A stretch of 32,990 nucleotides of DNA. Source: Ectocarpus siliculosus. Taxonomy: Eukaryota > Sar > Phaeophyceae > Ectocarpales > Ectocarpaceae. Within the stretch, counting starts at the first letter, position 1; each line of letters starts with the position of its first letter. The DNA is taken from contig FN649742.1 in assembly GCA_000310025.1 (NCBI GenBank), positions 2,581,147 through 2,614,136 on the forward strand, read 5' to 3'. The position numbers and the translations under genes are program-made. Under the pieces are notes generated by a model. It was not told where the DNA came from and searched no databases. It worked only from the letters and a program-made list of their open reading frames with translations. Below, in pieces: positions 1 to 10,532 of the stretch.

Positions 1-19
1 CCCCCCCCCCCCCCCCCCC

Positions 20-150
20 GGTGTTTGCCATCGGGGTTGGGTTTTCGTCGCTTGGCGACGACGTTGTAAAACAAGCCCCCCCCCCTCCCCGCTGTTTGCC
101 ATCGGGATTGGGTTTTCGTCGCTTGGCAACGACGTTGTAAAATAAGCCAA
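20..150. repeat. Two-copy tandem repeat with internal hairpin
   Basis: Two copies of a ~60-70 bp unit, both containing GTTTGCCATCGGG, GGGTTTTCGTCGCTTGGC and ACGACGTTGTAAAA, separated by a C run. The CGTCGC/TTGG/CGACG segment can form a short hairpin; copy 2 has one change in the stem. Confidence 0.75.
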
Positions 151-519
151 TTCACTTGGTGAACTCGGCAACCAGGTTACCGTTTTTTTTTTTTTGCGGT
201 GACCATAATGGTGGTCGAGTAGATCATGTTGTGCGGGGTCGAGAAACCTCACTCCGCGCAAGGGGGATGATCGCACCACGTTGTGTTAAAATGGTCAAGC
301 ATCCTCGAGGCAGTTACACAGCAGTGCTTATAACGGTCTCCGGAAGTGAAAGCACCAGAAAATAAATTAAGTCATACGCAGCTGTCATCCGTACGCAAGG
401 AAGTAAGCACAAGATGCCGAACACCCTTAGCAGGATGAAGCTCACCCTTCATGCGACTCGCTGAATACCTCACGGCGCTTCGCGCTTGGTGATGTGAGAG
501 CCTGGTCCGGTGAGAACCC

Positions 520-600
520 GGCGTGCTCCGTCCCGGCTTTGTGGGGATGCGAGGTCAATGGTCAAACGACTACGGCATGCACGACTATGAGTACACCCCC
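520..600 (-). repeat. Dispersed repeat copy (partner at 28586-28664)
   Basis: The reverse complement matches the plus strand at 28586-28664 at roughly three bases in four by eye. Shared blocks include CTCGCATCCC-ACAA and CGGGAC. The family is unknown to me. Confidence 0.55.
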
Positions 601-800
601 CCCCCCCCCCCTCGGCGCGCGCGCGCGCTTACCGTGAATCACAACACCCGCCGTGACACCAACCTGGGAAGGTTGTTTCTCAAGCACAGCATTTCGATTT
701 CAGCAGGCCTTCAACTCTGGCAACAGGAGGCATGTAGCATGCACGGGGGCTTCCTCCTCTAGTCCCCCCCAACCCATTCTAACCAAGCCGCCCCACCTAC

Positions 801-994
801 CTGGCAAGCTTCAAGATGCGGAGCACGCGGAACGATCTCAGTGCTGACAGCCCCCCGCCCCAGTCCTCTCCGTCCCCTCCCGTCAAGATGTCTGGCGGCC
901 AGATGGCAAGCTCCACCAGACTGCTCAAGACGACCAGCCCGTCGAACAGGTTGAACTTGTCCTTGGCATATCCCCGCGGTCCCAGCGCCACCAG
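801..994 (-). CDS. Voltage-gated channel exon 5: domain II S3-S4 (gene continues past left edge)
   Basis: 194 bp. The acceptor is TTTTTCTAG|CTG in phase 0 and the donor is CCAG|GTAGGT in phase 2. It encodes the S2-S3 loop, S3 (F-N-L-F-D-G-L-V-V-L-S-S-L-V-E-L) with its conserved Asp, and an S4 sensor with five basic residues (R-S-F-R-V-L-R-I-L-K-L-A-R, the last finished by the next exon). No S4-S5 linker or S5 is visible on the minus strand from 800 to 1, so domain II pore and domains III-IV must lie to the left of the window. Confidence 0.88.
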
Positions 995-1894
995 CTAGAA
1001 AAAGAGAGTCAGGCAGGCACGTCGTTGCCCCCCCCCCAAAAGTAAACGGCGGTGGGTCGATGGCAGAGCAGCGCGAAGAGCAGACTCAGCCGCGTGTACA
1101 CAGGGAGAAACGGCATTGTGTGGTGCGCACGTGCGTGTTGAGAGAGGGGAAGCGAAACGCTGCTTGACAGCTTCTTTTGACGAGAAGACAACAGTGCAGG
1201 TTTCCACCGACGGGCGGTTGTAGACAACAACAAATTGGAAGAGACACGATGCTCCAGCCCCCACTACGGATACCCGGTGCAAGTTAATACTTAATGCAAG
1301 GCCTGGTGTGCCATCGAGGGCTGTTGGGGAATCCCTACAGATTTCTACCTGTAGCCTGGGATTTGCCATTCGTTATCCCAGCCCCCAATTCTTAGAAACC
1401 ACCCGCCTGCACAGAGAAGGAAAACGCCTACCGACTCAGGCTGAAGACGGAACACCAGCTTGGCCGGGGGGGGGAGGGGGTGAGAGCGAAAACGCACACG
1501 GCAGCTGAGAATCGCATCGAACGATCTCCGAGAACGACAAACACACACACACACACATCCTTCCTACACTCCCCGCCACTACTGCAAGCTATGTTGTAAG
1601 CTGTCTTGGGGAAGAATTCATTTGTTCCAACAATTTGTGCTTCTTCTTGAGCATTTATTGCGGTCGGAGAAAACCCACAGGGAGCTGTTGGCAACAAACG
1701 GATTTCCAAAAACTGGTCGGGTGGATAGGAGAGGGGAACAGGGACCGGCCGACGGCAACAACAACAACAACCCGGAACGTTTCATAAACTATACCGGTCA
1801 GAAACGGCGGCATCTACTTACTATTATACGTATCTGGGTACTCTGCGACAGCACGAGCGAGAGCAGAAGTGAGTGCGCTGCTATAGTGCGATAC
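995..1894 (-). other. Intron 4 of the channel gene
   Basis: 900 bp between domain II S2 and S3. It contains a short CA/GT microsatellite at 1537-1557 and several short G or C runs. I see no further exon in it. Confidence 0.8.
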
Positions 1895-2403
1895 CTTCAA
1901 AGCCATCTCCAACGCGAAGCACAGCGTGAAGACCAAGTTCAACAAGTCGAGCACCGTGGAGAATTCCTCGTCCATGGGGTGGTGATCCAAGGCCAACGTC
2001 AGCGTGTTGAGGATGATCAGGGTCGTTATCGAGCGCTGAAACGCGTCGCTAGCGGTCAGACGCCACAATGCCAGGCGCCAGTTACGATAGCCCTCAGCCT
2101 CGCTAGCACCGCTCCCGCTGCTACTGATGCCGTGACAACTGTCGGAGTGCAACTCCTCTCTTGTTCCTCCTTCCCCCCCCACCCCCCACGCCGCCCCCTC
2201 CCCGCCCCCGGTCCTCCTTCCTTCCTCCGTCGCTGCCAGGCCATCAGCAGCAGCAGCAGCAGCAACTGCAGCAACTGCAGCAGCTTTTACCCCAGCCTCT
2301 CCATCTTCAACCTCTCGTTCGGCAGCAATCGCCTTTTCCTCCACGGATGCGCCCAGCACATCGTCGATGCTGCTGTCCGCCTGTTGCTCCTGTTGCCGAT
2401 GCT

Positions 2404-2435
<32 letters not shown>

Positions 2436-2443
2436 TGCCTCGC
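1895..2443 (-). CDS. Voltage-gated channel exon 4: I-II linker and domain II S1-S2
   Basis: 183 residues, phase 0 at both ends. The acceptor ATCGGCAG|GCG follows a long pyrimidine tract. The first ~115 residues are a low-complexity cytoplasmic linker: a 10-residue alanine run encoded by GCG repeats, an E/Q/D-rich stretch, a second alanine-rich run, and Gly/Ser-rich sequence. This position binds the beta subunit in animal Cav channels, but I see no beta-binding motif. Domain II S1 (T-T-L-I-I-L-N-T-L-T-L-A-L) and S2 (ending C-F-A-L-E-M-A-L-K) follow. The donor AAG|GTATCG joins exon 5 to make E-M-A-L-K-L-V-A-L-G, a typical S2-S3 junction. Confidence 0.88.
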
Positions 2444-3554
2444 CTGCCGATCCATTTGGATTGGTGAAAAAGGAAAAAAAAAGAACGGTCTGCCAACTGG
2501 CTTCCTGAAAAACAGAAGCTGGTCGCTTCGGCAAATGTTGCTGCTTGCGTACTCGCCAACAAACAAGACGCATACATACCAAACCAACTCCGCGCGTTTG
2601 TGCGCATTCCGAACGGCGATGGATGGCGGGGAAAAACATGAGAGTTCCCTATATCAGTCCGAGGACGAGATGAGCCGCAAGCGCGGCCAGCGCCAACGAC
2701 GAGAGCTCGCCTCGACCAATCAGGTGTTGCTGCCTCTCACGCCCGTCGCTTTACTCTTCCAGCCCACCCCCGCGGGGGAACGCCCACGGCACACAGGAGC
2801 ACTAAACAGTACTTCTCGGGGAGGAAGGAGGAATCTCGTTCCGGCGCGAAGGCCGTGGTAACTCATTCCAGCCCCACGCACTCGTAAAAAAAGGCCAGGA
2901 CGGAGATCACCGGGTTTCTTTCCCACCAGGCCCGTGGAGGAGGAGGAGGGGAGCATAATCATGATTTGCACGCCTCAGCGGTTAGACCGGTGACATTGGG
3001 GGGGGGGGGGAGGGGGCTAGAAGTCTGCCATGGAGCAAGATGGCACGCCTTGCAAATGATGTTGATCTTCTCACGAAAACGGGCCCGCTTGCTGCTTATC
3101 GTCTCTCACTCCTAGTCGTTCGATTTCCTATATTACACGCGCAGGACCGATCGCCGCCTACACGAGTTAGGTTAATCGCCTATAACTGCGGCGCTGCTCG
3201 ATAGATATCGTTTCCACAGGCGCGGGGGTCCAGGAGCGCCATGTCACCCACGATTTTCAGTCCACACCTATAGGACAAGGGCATGCCAGGCTGCAGAGAA
3301 AAACGGGGCAAAAGCTGAGGTACCCGTCTGCCTCGACACCTCAGCTTGGTCTGTTGGCGAACGCGAAAAGAAACAGAAAACATGAACGGCACCAACCAAC
3401 AACTGTAGAGTTGTAACTGCTGCTGCCGCTGCTGCTGCCTGTGGTTAAAAAGTCACACGGCAGTCACACGCAAAACCGCGGCGCCGTCTCTCCGCATCCC
3501 CGGAACCGTTGGTCGTTGCCTGATGGTGAAGAACCCGGTATACCGACAGCGTAC
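2444..3554 (-). other. Intron 3 of the channel gene
   Basis: 1111 bp within the I-II linker, phase 0. It includes a G run near 2998-3012 and CTG/CAG-type short repeats near 3420-3440. The linker is low-complexity, so a small extra linker exon could hide here; none has convincing coding features. Confidence 0.7.
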
Positions 3555-3689
3555 CTCTTCTTCTTCCTTGCCCTGGCTGAAGTTATTCTCCAGGACCGCC
3601 AGCAGAAGGTTAAGGGTGAAGAAGGCCCCCCACAGCACGAGGACGATGAAAAACAGGTCTGCGAGAACGGGCCGGCTGCAATCCTTAAC
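3555..3689 (-). CDS. Voltage-gated channel exon 3: domain I S6
   Basis: 45 residues, phase 0 at both ends. The acceptor CGGCAG|GTT was chosen because it restores the conserved spacing between pore glutamate and S6 and begins with V-K-D, like the V-N-D common in the family. A downstream acceptor (CTCGCAG at 3666) would break phase. S6 reads F-F-I-V-L-V-L-W-G-A-F-F-T-L-N-L-L-L-A-V-L, including the conserved Asn of the gate. It continues into E-N-N-F then K-E-E-E-E, the usual start of the I-II linker. The donor is GAG|GTACGC. Confidence 0.9.
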
Positions 3690-3860
3690 CTGCCGACGGA
3701 AAAAAGCGCCGCAACCGCCGAGAGACCACGCACGTCGTCGTGTCAGCAGCAGCAACACCAGCAACACCAAGCACCGACGACGACGACAATGCCCTTGGAA
3801 CAAGACGAAAAACAACACACACACACACACACACACCACCACCACCGCCGCCACCACCAC
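3690..3860 (-). other. Intron 2 of the channel gene, in-frame and free of stops
   Basis: 171 nt (57 codons) between pore loop and S6. It has GT at the donor, AG at the acceptor, and a CA/GT microsatellite (plus-strand positions about 3813-3835) beside the donor. Read through in the channel frame it has no stop and would add a hydrophobic, Val/Cys/Leu-rich segment. Removing it restores the canonical pore-S6 spacing, so it is called an intron. Confidence 0.8.
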
Positions 3861-4298
3861 CTGGTACAAGATGTCGGACCACCCCTCGAGCGTGATGCTC
3901 TGGAAGATCGTCAGGAAGGCGACGAAGATGTTGTCAAAGGTCGTGTAGCCCCAGGCCAGGTCCTCCACAAAGGTGGCGTTGTCCGTCAGGTTCCAGCCCC
4001 CCCACGGCGACCCCTCGAGCGTCACCCCACCCTCGAAGCGCCGGTTGCCGAGCGCGTCGTAGTCGCTCCCGCACCACCGGAAGTCGCTCTCGTTGAGGTA
4101 CGCCGGGTCATGCTCGCACTGGTGGTTGCCCGGCGAGCCGTCGAAGGCGCACAGCCGGGTGTCGTCGGTGTCCAGCGGCCACCAGCAGTCCTGCGGCGTG
4201 GACCAGGGGCTGCTGCTCTGGGTCCAGGAGTTGTCCTCATCCACGACGTCGAAGTTGCTGGCCTCGAGGCACCGGTGGTCCGCGTAGTCCATCCCCGT
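3861..4298 (-). CDS. Voltage-gated channel exon 2: domain I turret and pore loop
   Basis: 146 residues, phase 0 at both ends (acceptor CGACAG|ACG, donor CAG|GTGGTG). The first 105 residues form an unusually long extracellular turret with five cysteines and three N-glycosylation sequons (N-E-S, N-L-T, N-A-T). The pore helix and selectivity segment follow (F-Q-S-I-T-L-E-G-W-S-D). Glutamate in T-x-E-G-W is what Ca2+-selective four-domain channels carry in domain I, so calcium permeation is the best guess. The other three selectivity residues lie outside the window, and Na+ permeation cannot be excluded. Confidence 0.9.
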
Positions 4299-4782
4299 CT
4301 GTCGTTTTGTGAGTTTCACGTGAGCGCGTGCGTGCGCGGCGCGTTCTTCATATGATGCATGCGGGCAGAAAGGCTAGCGTGGCTAGTCGATGGTAGATAG
4401 GGCTCGGAATTCTTCCCCCGAGACGACCTCAATGCACCAGGCAATGCTTTCTCTCGGTGCTTCAGTTACATAAAACCAAACCAGGAAAGTATATAGGATA
4501 TAGGGCAACGACAGAGAGCCGTGGCCTATGCAGTTGGAGAAAGATGTCTTGCTTATCTTTTTTACGGCGAAGGGTTGATGGGAGGGGAGGGAAAGGGAGC
4601 TCGCGCTAGTGCTGTGGGCGCAGGACGCGTACAGGCAGCCCTTTGGTTGATGTGTCTGCCAATGGAAGTGCTTTCATATTACATCACCTTTGCCCACCAG
4701 CGCCTTTTCTAGCGCTGTGCGTTGTAGGAGTGCTCGGCAAATCAACTTCTTAAACAAGTACCACCGGGTGCTGTACTCTGTG

Positions 4783-5175
4783 GGGGGGGGGTGTTATCCT
4801 CTGTAACCGGGTGATAAATAAAGTGGAGGTCGCGGGAGTCATGAAGGAGGTGTGACAACCAGGGCGTGCCGCACGCTTACTGGGGCCGAAGGGGTGTGAT
4901 AACTAGGGGGGGTGTTAGCACTCGGTAGTTGCTCATCCAAGCTTGCTCGGCCTCGCGAAATGGTAGTCAATGTTGTGCCTGCCGCAATTCTCGGCAATAT
5001 CCTCGAGTGGACCAAAGTGTTCCGCTATAGTACCCTCGAGTACACGGTAGCGGACGCACGACTTCCCCCCCGGGGATTCGCTCGTTCCGCCTTGTTCAGA
5101 TTGGTCAACCTCGTCATCGGAATCTGAGACTAGGTCCATCTGCGATATATATGCCGCCCTCACGATACGATACAC
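4783..5175. repeat. Possible decayed relative of the pogo-like element's subterminal repeats, with a short open frame
   Basis: 4783-4920 carries several GGGTG(T)GATAA / GGGGTGTTA-type units. They resemble the subterminal array of the element at 20789-25139. Just right of them a minus-strand frame (4933-5175) has an acidic Asp/Ser/Glu-rich N-terminus, with no recognised domain. No terminal inverted repeat or flanking TA pair was found, so this is at most a remnant. Confidence 0.35.
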
Positions 5176-6944
5176 TTTGTGGTTGGCTGTCGGTGTTTAA
5201 TACGTCGCTTTGTCGAGCAAGCACGAGGCACTGGCGCAGCTGTAGGGTTATTTACAGAACGTTCACGTCTTCCAGGAGCTCTGGCGGCAGTGTTGGCAAA
5301 GGCATCGATCGCGCCTTAACTTGTTTGGCTATAGATTAAGAGGATTCTATCAACAACCAAGCTAAGGTGTGAGAGAATGCTCTATTAAAGCGGTATTATA
5401 AGAAAACCGGATTTTGGAGAGTGTTTTTCTGTTTTTTGCCTGTCTCGACCCAACCCCTAGCTAGATTCGGGGCCACTTTTTGGCTCCATCTCCTACACCT
5501 GTGTTAGCTCGCGAAGAATGGCATGGCTGCCTCCACCTTTGAACTCTTGTACTCGACAAAGGGGGGCGCCGGGGTACGCGCGGAAAACTATAGTCTAATA
5601 TAGTGTGGGCGCTTTGCAGAGGGGCGTAGAAATGGGGTACTGCTGGAAGAATCGCGGGACGTGACAATACCGCAGGTTCAACAGCGAAGCTGCGCCGCGC
5701 ATTTTTGTGCTTCGGTGGGAAGCGCAACTATTATAGGGACAAACGAGTAAGGGGCACCTCGCCCACCGATGAAAGGAGGCACCGGGCAACCTAGAGCTTG
5801 TGTTTAGAAGGTCTCGCTTTTTCTCTAGAGGAATGAATGCCTTGAAGACCTCCTTTTCGTGCACCGTTTCCACGCTCCCGCCAGTTTTCTACTATCCCGA
5901 TTCATCGTTGAGTACGTACAAGAATAATGAGAGTCGGATGTGCCCTATTCCGAATTCAAATGGCCCTGTGTGTCTTAACGGTCGACCTGCAGAAATGGAA
6001 ACGAATGTTGTTGTCGTAGTCTCTTCACATTAAAAATCGTCCTCATATCGCTACCCAGTACCTCTATCTGTCCGTACTGATCTGTTACTTGACGCGGTCA
6101 ATTCCTGTGGTCACAGGCTAACTCAACCTAAAAAAGTGTACTAAAAAAGACGGACCCGAAGGGTTCGCAAGACAAAATGAATCAAAAACAGATAGTCTGG
6201 AGGCCTCCGCTCTCCTCTACACGCCATGTGACGCGAAACTACTGCCGGCGGGGTATTGCGTGCCGGGTTCTGGCCGGTCAAGCCGAGTTGGCAAGTAATC
6301 TAGTCCTCCCCACCGAAAACATAAATGGCAGACATGACAAGAGGAGAGGAAATCGTCATGGCTTCGTGCTACCAGAGTACTCCCGGCCTTCCAGCAGCAA
6401 AACTGCATAGAGAAAAGATAAGGACATCTGGAAAAGAAAATAACATAAAAGGGAACAAAGAACCGAGAAGACACCCGCCAAAATTACCAACAAACAAACG
6501 AACAAAGGGCCACCAGCGATCGCAAATTGGCACGTCTCACGAACAGCGCAAGAACCAAAAGGTCTGCCGTGTGCGAATTGCCGGATTGCTGTTGTGACGT
6601 GGCCACACCACACGGAGAGGTAACCATCTTGAGAAGCACCCACGAAACGCGACCATGCCTTGTGTTGTACTCATGTGGTGTCTGTCTGTGCATGTGAGAT
6701 TCTGCAACGAGCCTCATCCGACCAAAAGCCACGACTTGGTGTGCATTGATATGCAACTCCTCGACGATTTTCATCGGAGTTGCGGTTCTGAAGCTTCTTA
6801 TTTTTACGGGAAGCCGCAACTGCTTATTACGGTAACACTCGAGCACGAAACACAGGAAGAACGAAGCAACTAATTCCAAAGAACAATTTAAAATTGCACA
6901 AAATAAAGGCCTTCAAACCATGGTGCTGACGATGACAAAACCGG

Positions 6945-7885
6945 CGGCGAGATGGGGTACCACCGGCAGCAGTGTTTGCCCCGCGGTGGCGACGACGGCG
7001 GGGGAGGCGGTCGGGGCGAAGGCAATCAATCGTTGCGGGAGGGGCAGCATCGGCAGCAGCACTGGCGGCAAGGGGGGGCACCGGTAGTCATGTTTTCCCC
7101 GCGGCGGCGGCCGGGGGGACGGCCGGGCTGCAGGCACCCGTGGCTAGAGCGATACCATCGGTAGAAGCACCGGCGGCGAGAGGGGGGCGGGCCACCGGCA
7201 GCAGAGTTTGCCGCTCGGCGGCGATGACGGCGGGGGGGACGGCCGGGGCGAAGGCACTCGCGGCGGGAGCGACGGCGACGGCGGCGGGGGAGACGGTAGG
7301 GGCGAAGGCAATCGTGGCTGGAGGGTAGCATCGGCAGCAGCACTGGCGGCGAGAGGGACCACCGGCAGTCATGTTTTACCCGCGGTGGTGGCCGGGGGGA
7401 CGGCCGGGGCGCAGGCTCTCGCGGCTATAGAGCGGTACCATCGGTAGCAGCACCGGTGGCGAGAGTGACGAACACCGGCGGCAGGGTTTTCTCCGCGGCG
7501 GCGACGACGGCGGGGGAGACGGTCGGGGCGCAGGCAATCATGGTGGGAGAGGCAGCATCGGCAGCAGCACCGGTGACAAGAGGGGCGGCCGCCAGCGGTC
7601 ATGTTTTCCCCACGTCGGCGGCCGGGGTGCAGGCACTCGCGGCTAGAGCGGTACCATCGGTAGAAGCAGCGGCGGCGAGAGCGAACACCGGCGGCAGGGT
7701 TTCCCCGCGGCGGCGGCGGGGGAGACGGCGGGGGCGCAGGCACTCGCGGCGGGAGCGGCAGCATCGGCGGCAGCACCGATGGCAAGAGGGGCGTGGCCGC
7801 CAGCGGTCATGTTTTCCCCGCGGCGGCGGTCGGCCGGGATGCAGGCGCTCGCCGACGGAGCGGCGGCATCGTTGATGGGAGCGGG
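6945..7885. repeat. GC-rich minisatellite with two-part higher-order unit
   Basis: About 940 bp of degenerate tandem repeats inside channel intron 1. Two alternating half-units of about 95-115 bp recur. One centres on CATGTTTTCCCCGCGGCGGC (near 7088, 7370, 7599 and 7808). The other centres on a GTTTGCC/GTTTTCTCC-GCGGCGGCGACGACGGCGG block (near 6972, 7205, 7485, 7698). GCATCGGCAGCAGCACCGG and GGTACCATCGGTAGAAGCA spacers follow each. The array is stop-poor in several frames on both strands, a consequence of its composition and not evidence for coding. Confidence 0.85.
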
Positions 7886-9984
7886 TTGGGTGTCGGCGCC
7901 TGTACTTCGTTGTTTCACGCTCGCGGGCTCTTGTCGAGAGCGTTTCTGCGCAAAGGAGTGACTCAAGAAGAACAGTCCACGAATGGCAGTGGACAGAAAT
8001 AAGAAGACATTTTACCCCCTTCGCCGTGCGTATGAAGGCACTTCTTCTTTCTGGCGAGGAAGACTACTGCGTGCTCGCTGATCAACGCATACGTATCTGG
8101 TACGCAAGAACACAGCCAAGTAGTAAGATGACATCACCGGAACGCGCTCTGCTCATTTTGATGCGAGCGGACCCCAGTATGGTTTTCCTCTCCCCGAGAA
8201 AGAGCCGGACGGGAGGGGGGAGAGGCAGAGGGTGTATAATCTGCGTTTTTTGGAGTCTGGACAAGGATTAGAACCGTTTGTCTTCTTGCGGTGAAAGGTA
8301 AAGGTTTTGTAGTAGTAACCTCTCTCTAGACGATCAGCTCCTCTTTACTGCAGCAAGACGAGGGGCAATCGCGGCAGTTGACGTGCAGTCCGAATGCAAT
8401 GCTCATGGGGCTCGCAGGGATGAGGACGCGGGTATATGTAACGGTGTCGAATAGGAGTACAGTAGCAGAGAGAAAAAAAATACCGCAGCAGTAGTTTCTG
8501 AGCAGGTGTGCATGCCTGTGCGACAGCAACCATCCGCACAGAGGATATACCTGTGCAAGCAATACCTGTTGGCACATCTTTTCCGCCTCACCCTTAGGCA
8601 AAAAGCGCATATGCTAGTAGCGCTAGATGCGAAGACGCTGACGAGAAACCGCCTCACAGAAGCGCCAGATCGATGCAAACAGTAACGGCCCACTCCAACA
8701 AATCGAGACCATCATCCACTACGTAGTCGTGAAAACCCTTGCCCGTGAGCGAAAAGTTGCACACTGCAGACGAACCTTCTTTCACTCCCAATACTGGGAA
8801 CCACGCGCACCGCAATCACAAGAACATCAAGCACCGAGGCAGTACGTTAGCATCGGCTCCCCGGTGTGCGTTTTCTCTGCTCTACCCTGCGGATGCGGCA
8901 CCGGGTCGATCACATGCTGAGGGTGCTCTTTGTACCCTCCGGTGGTGTTTAGCAACTTTCTTCGAAGTAAAACATCAGGCACCACCCGACACGCACACAC
9001 AGCAGCCGCACGGCCAAAGAGAAGGCCAGCGCCCAGAGAAAAGGGCCCGGAGTTGGCGCCCCATCAACACAAAGAGGGAGGCTGCACGGTCAGAAAGCCA
9101 AGTTGGGTTTGTTTGCGCGGCTTTAGGTCAGCAACACGCGCCCGTCGCACTCAGGTTGAGGGAAGGGGGAAGGAGAGCGTCGGAACCGCGGAGACAACGA
9201 CGACCGACGACGGAGAGAGAGGTGGTGGTAGCACCGCGAGCAAAGAAGAGCAGAGAGGAGGAAGAGCACGCAGTGGCCTCCTGGCGAAGACGGGCGCGTC
9301 CTTCCCCGCGCAAAAGTATTCTCTGGTTCTGTTCGAGAGAGCGTTTGTTTGACTTGGATGTGCTCCAGTCCCGAAAACCCCTGTTGTCCCGAACGCTTGA
9401 AATGCCACATACAATGTACTAGCACTTCGTTCACAGAGGCTGCCGGCCAGTATAATTACTTCCTGTCTCCGTACTGGTGCGATTTCGTGTGCTGGGGCTG
9501 AGGGGGCTACACAGACACGCACACGCATGCATGCACGCACACTCAACAGCAGTGGGAGCGCGTGTCATCAGCATGAGGGTGCAGCTGTCACGCAGCGCAC
9601 CACAAAAATATAGCAGTACCTGCGGACCTGCGGAAGTTCGTTGGGTGGGACAGGAGGACTGTTGCCCCACAGCCAATCACATGAAGCCGCGTAAATCTGA
9701 AAATATTTGCCTTGCAAGAAGTTTCCAGGAAATTTCTTGTCTCAAAATTTGCTCCCATAAATGGAAAAGGTTGGAGCCCCAGTCCGAAACTGTGCATTTC
9801 GGAAACTAACTTCGCAAGAGCACCAAATATTCTGTGCGTCCTAAACTGTAGCCACTGCTGGCAGCATGCGTATGTGTATGGTGTGAGGCATCACACCAGA
9901 TACACGAGTCACGCTCAGAACGCGACCGACCGAACACGGACGGTCGAAAGCAGCATGGGTGACACGTCGACTCAAAGAGAAATG

Positions 9985-10532
9985 TGTGCGGATGTGTGGC
10001 CTCGTGCTCGTGGCGGCAGAAGGGCGGAAGGACACATACACACACGCCAAGCGAAATCACCATGGAAGGAGTGAGCGTACCCATCTTGTACAACCCACAA
10101 CAACAGAAGTTGAACGCGCTGCAACACGGTGCACATATATGTTTTTTTTTTCCCTACAAAAATACAACAAATCCATCTCTTGCACAGAAAAGAGTCCGAG
10201 GTAGGGTGACCAACTTATATTTCTACGGTTCCCCGAGCAGCATATCTCCCCTGTGGGTAACAGGCTCGACAAGACACAGCAGTTAGGTGTTGGAGGAGCG
10301 GGCGCTTCATGAGTTGCCTTTTGAACCCAACGCTGATGATATTCGGCATGTGCTGGGCGTGACAAGCATACAGTCGGCATATCATAGATGTTGGCGTGGG
10401 ATGACCTAGGCGGGTGGTTTCTGCGCCGCTACAGTACACGCTCCGCTCCTTCCATGATGAGTCGCTCGGCGTAACGTGGGTATCCTTTCGCCCCTCCGCC
10501 ACCACCACGAGCTCGCCGCCGCACATCCGCAC
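9985..10532. repeat. Fold-back inverted repeat (~550 bp)
   Basis: The arm at 9985-10082 and the arm at 10436-10532 are imperfect reverse complements. Shared blocks are CTCCTTCCATG, TCGCT-GGCGT, the CGCCC(C/T)TC-GCC-CCACGAGC stretch, and CACATCCGCAC. Part of the left arm with its flank (TGACACGTCGACTCAA and GGAAGGAGTGAG blocks) recurs near 26236-26321. It looks like a non-autonomous fold-back element; no target duplication was identified. Confidence 0.5.

Larger units (their letters stand above)
1..800. other. Non-coding left edge, part of a channel intron
   Basis: Mostly intron downstream of the domain II S4 exon. It holds C runs (1-19, 77-90, 596-612), a two-copy tandem repeat (20-150) and one copy of a dispersed repeat (about 520-600). 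No coding exon is seen on either strand. Confidence 0.6.

Noticed and set aside
1622-2467. 281-codon plus-strand open frame
   Set aside because: It lies opposite channel exon 4; its openness comes from the GC-rich linker and alanine repeats, and it shows no domain.
3441-4355. 304-codon plus-strand open frame
   Set aside because: It is antisense to channel exons 2-3, which have unmistakable pore and S6 motifs.
6484-6879. 131-codon minus-strand frame with a Y-N-T-R-H motif resembling reverse-transcriptase flanks
   Set aside because: One short motif only, with no polymerase core nearby.
6972-7875. Several long open frames on both strands across the minisatellite
   Set aside because: Stop codons are rare there because of G/C composition; the products are Pro/Ala/Arg repeats that occur in every frame.
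8739-9422. 227-codon plus-strand frame overlapping minus-strand frames
   Set aside because: It has basic, low-complexity composition and no domain, lies inside the channel intron, and is equally open on the other strand.
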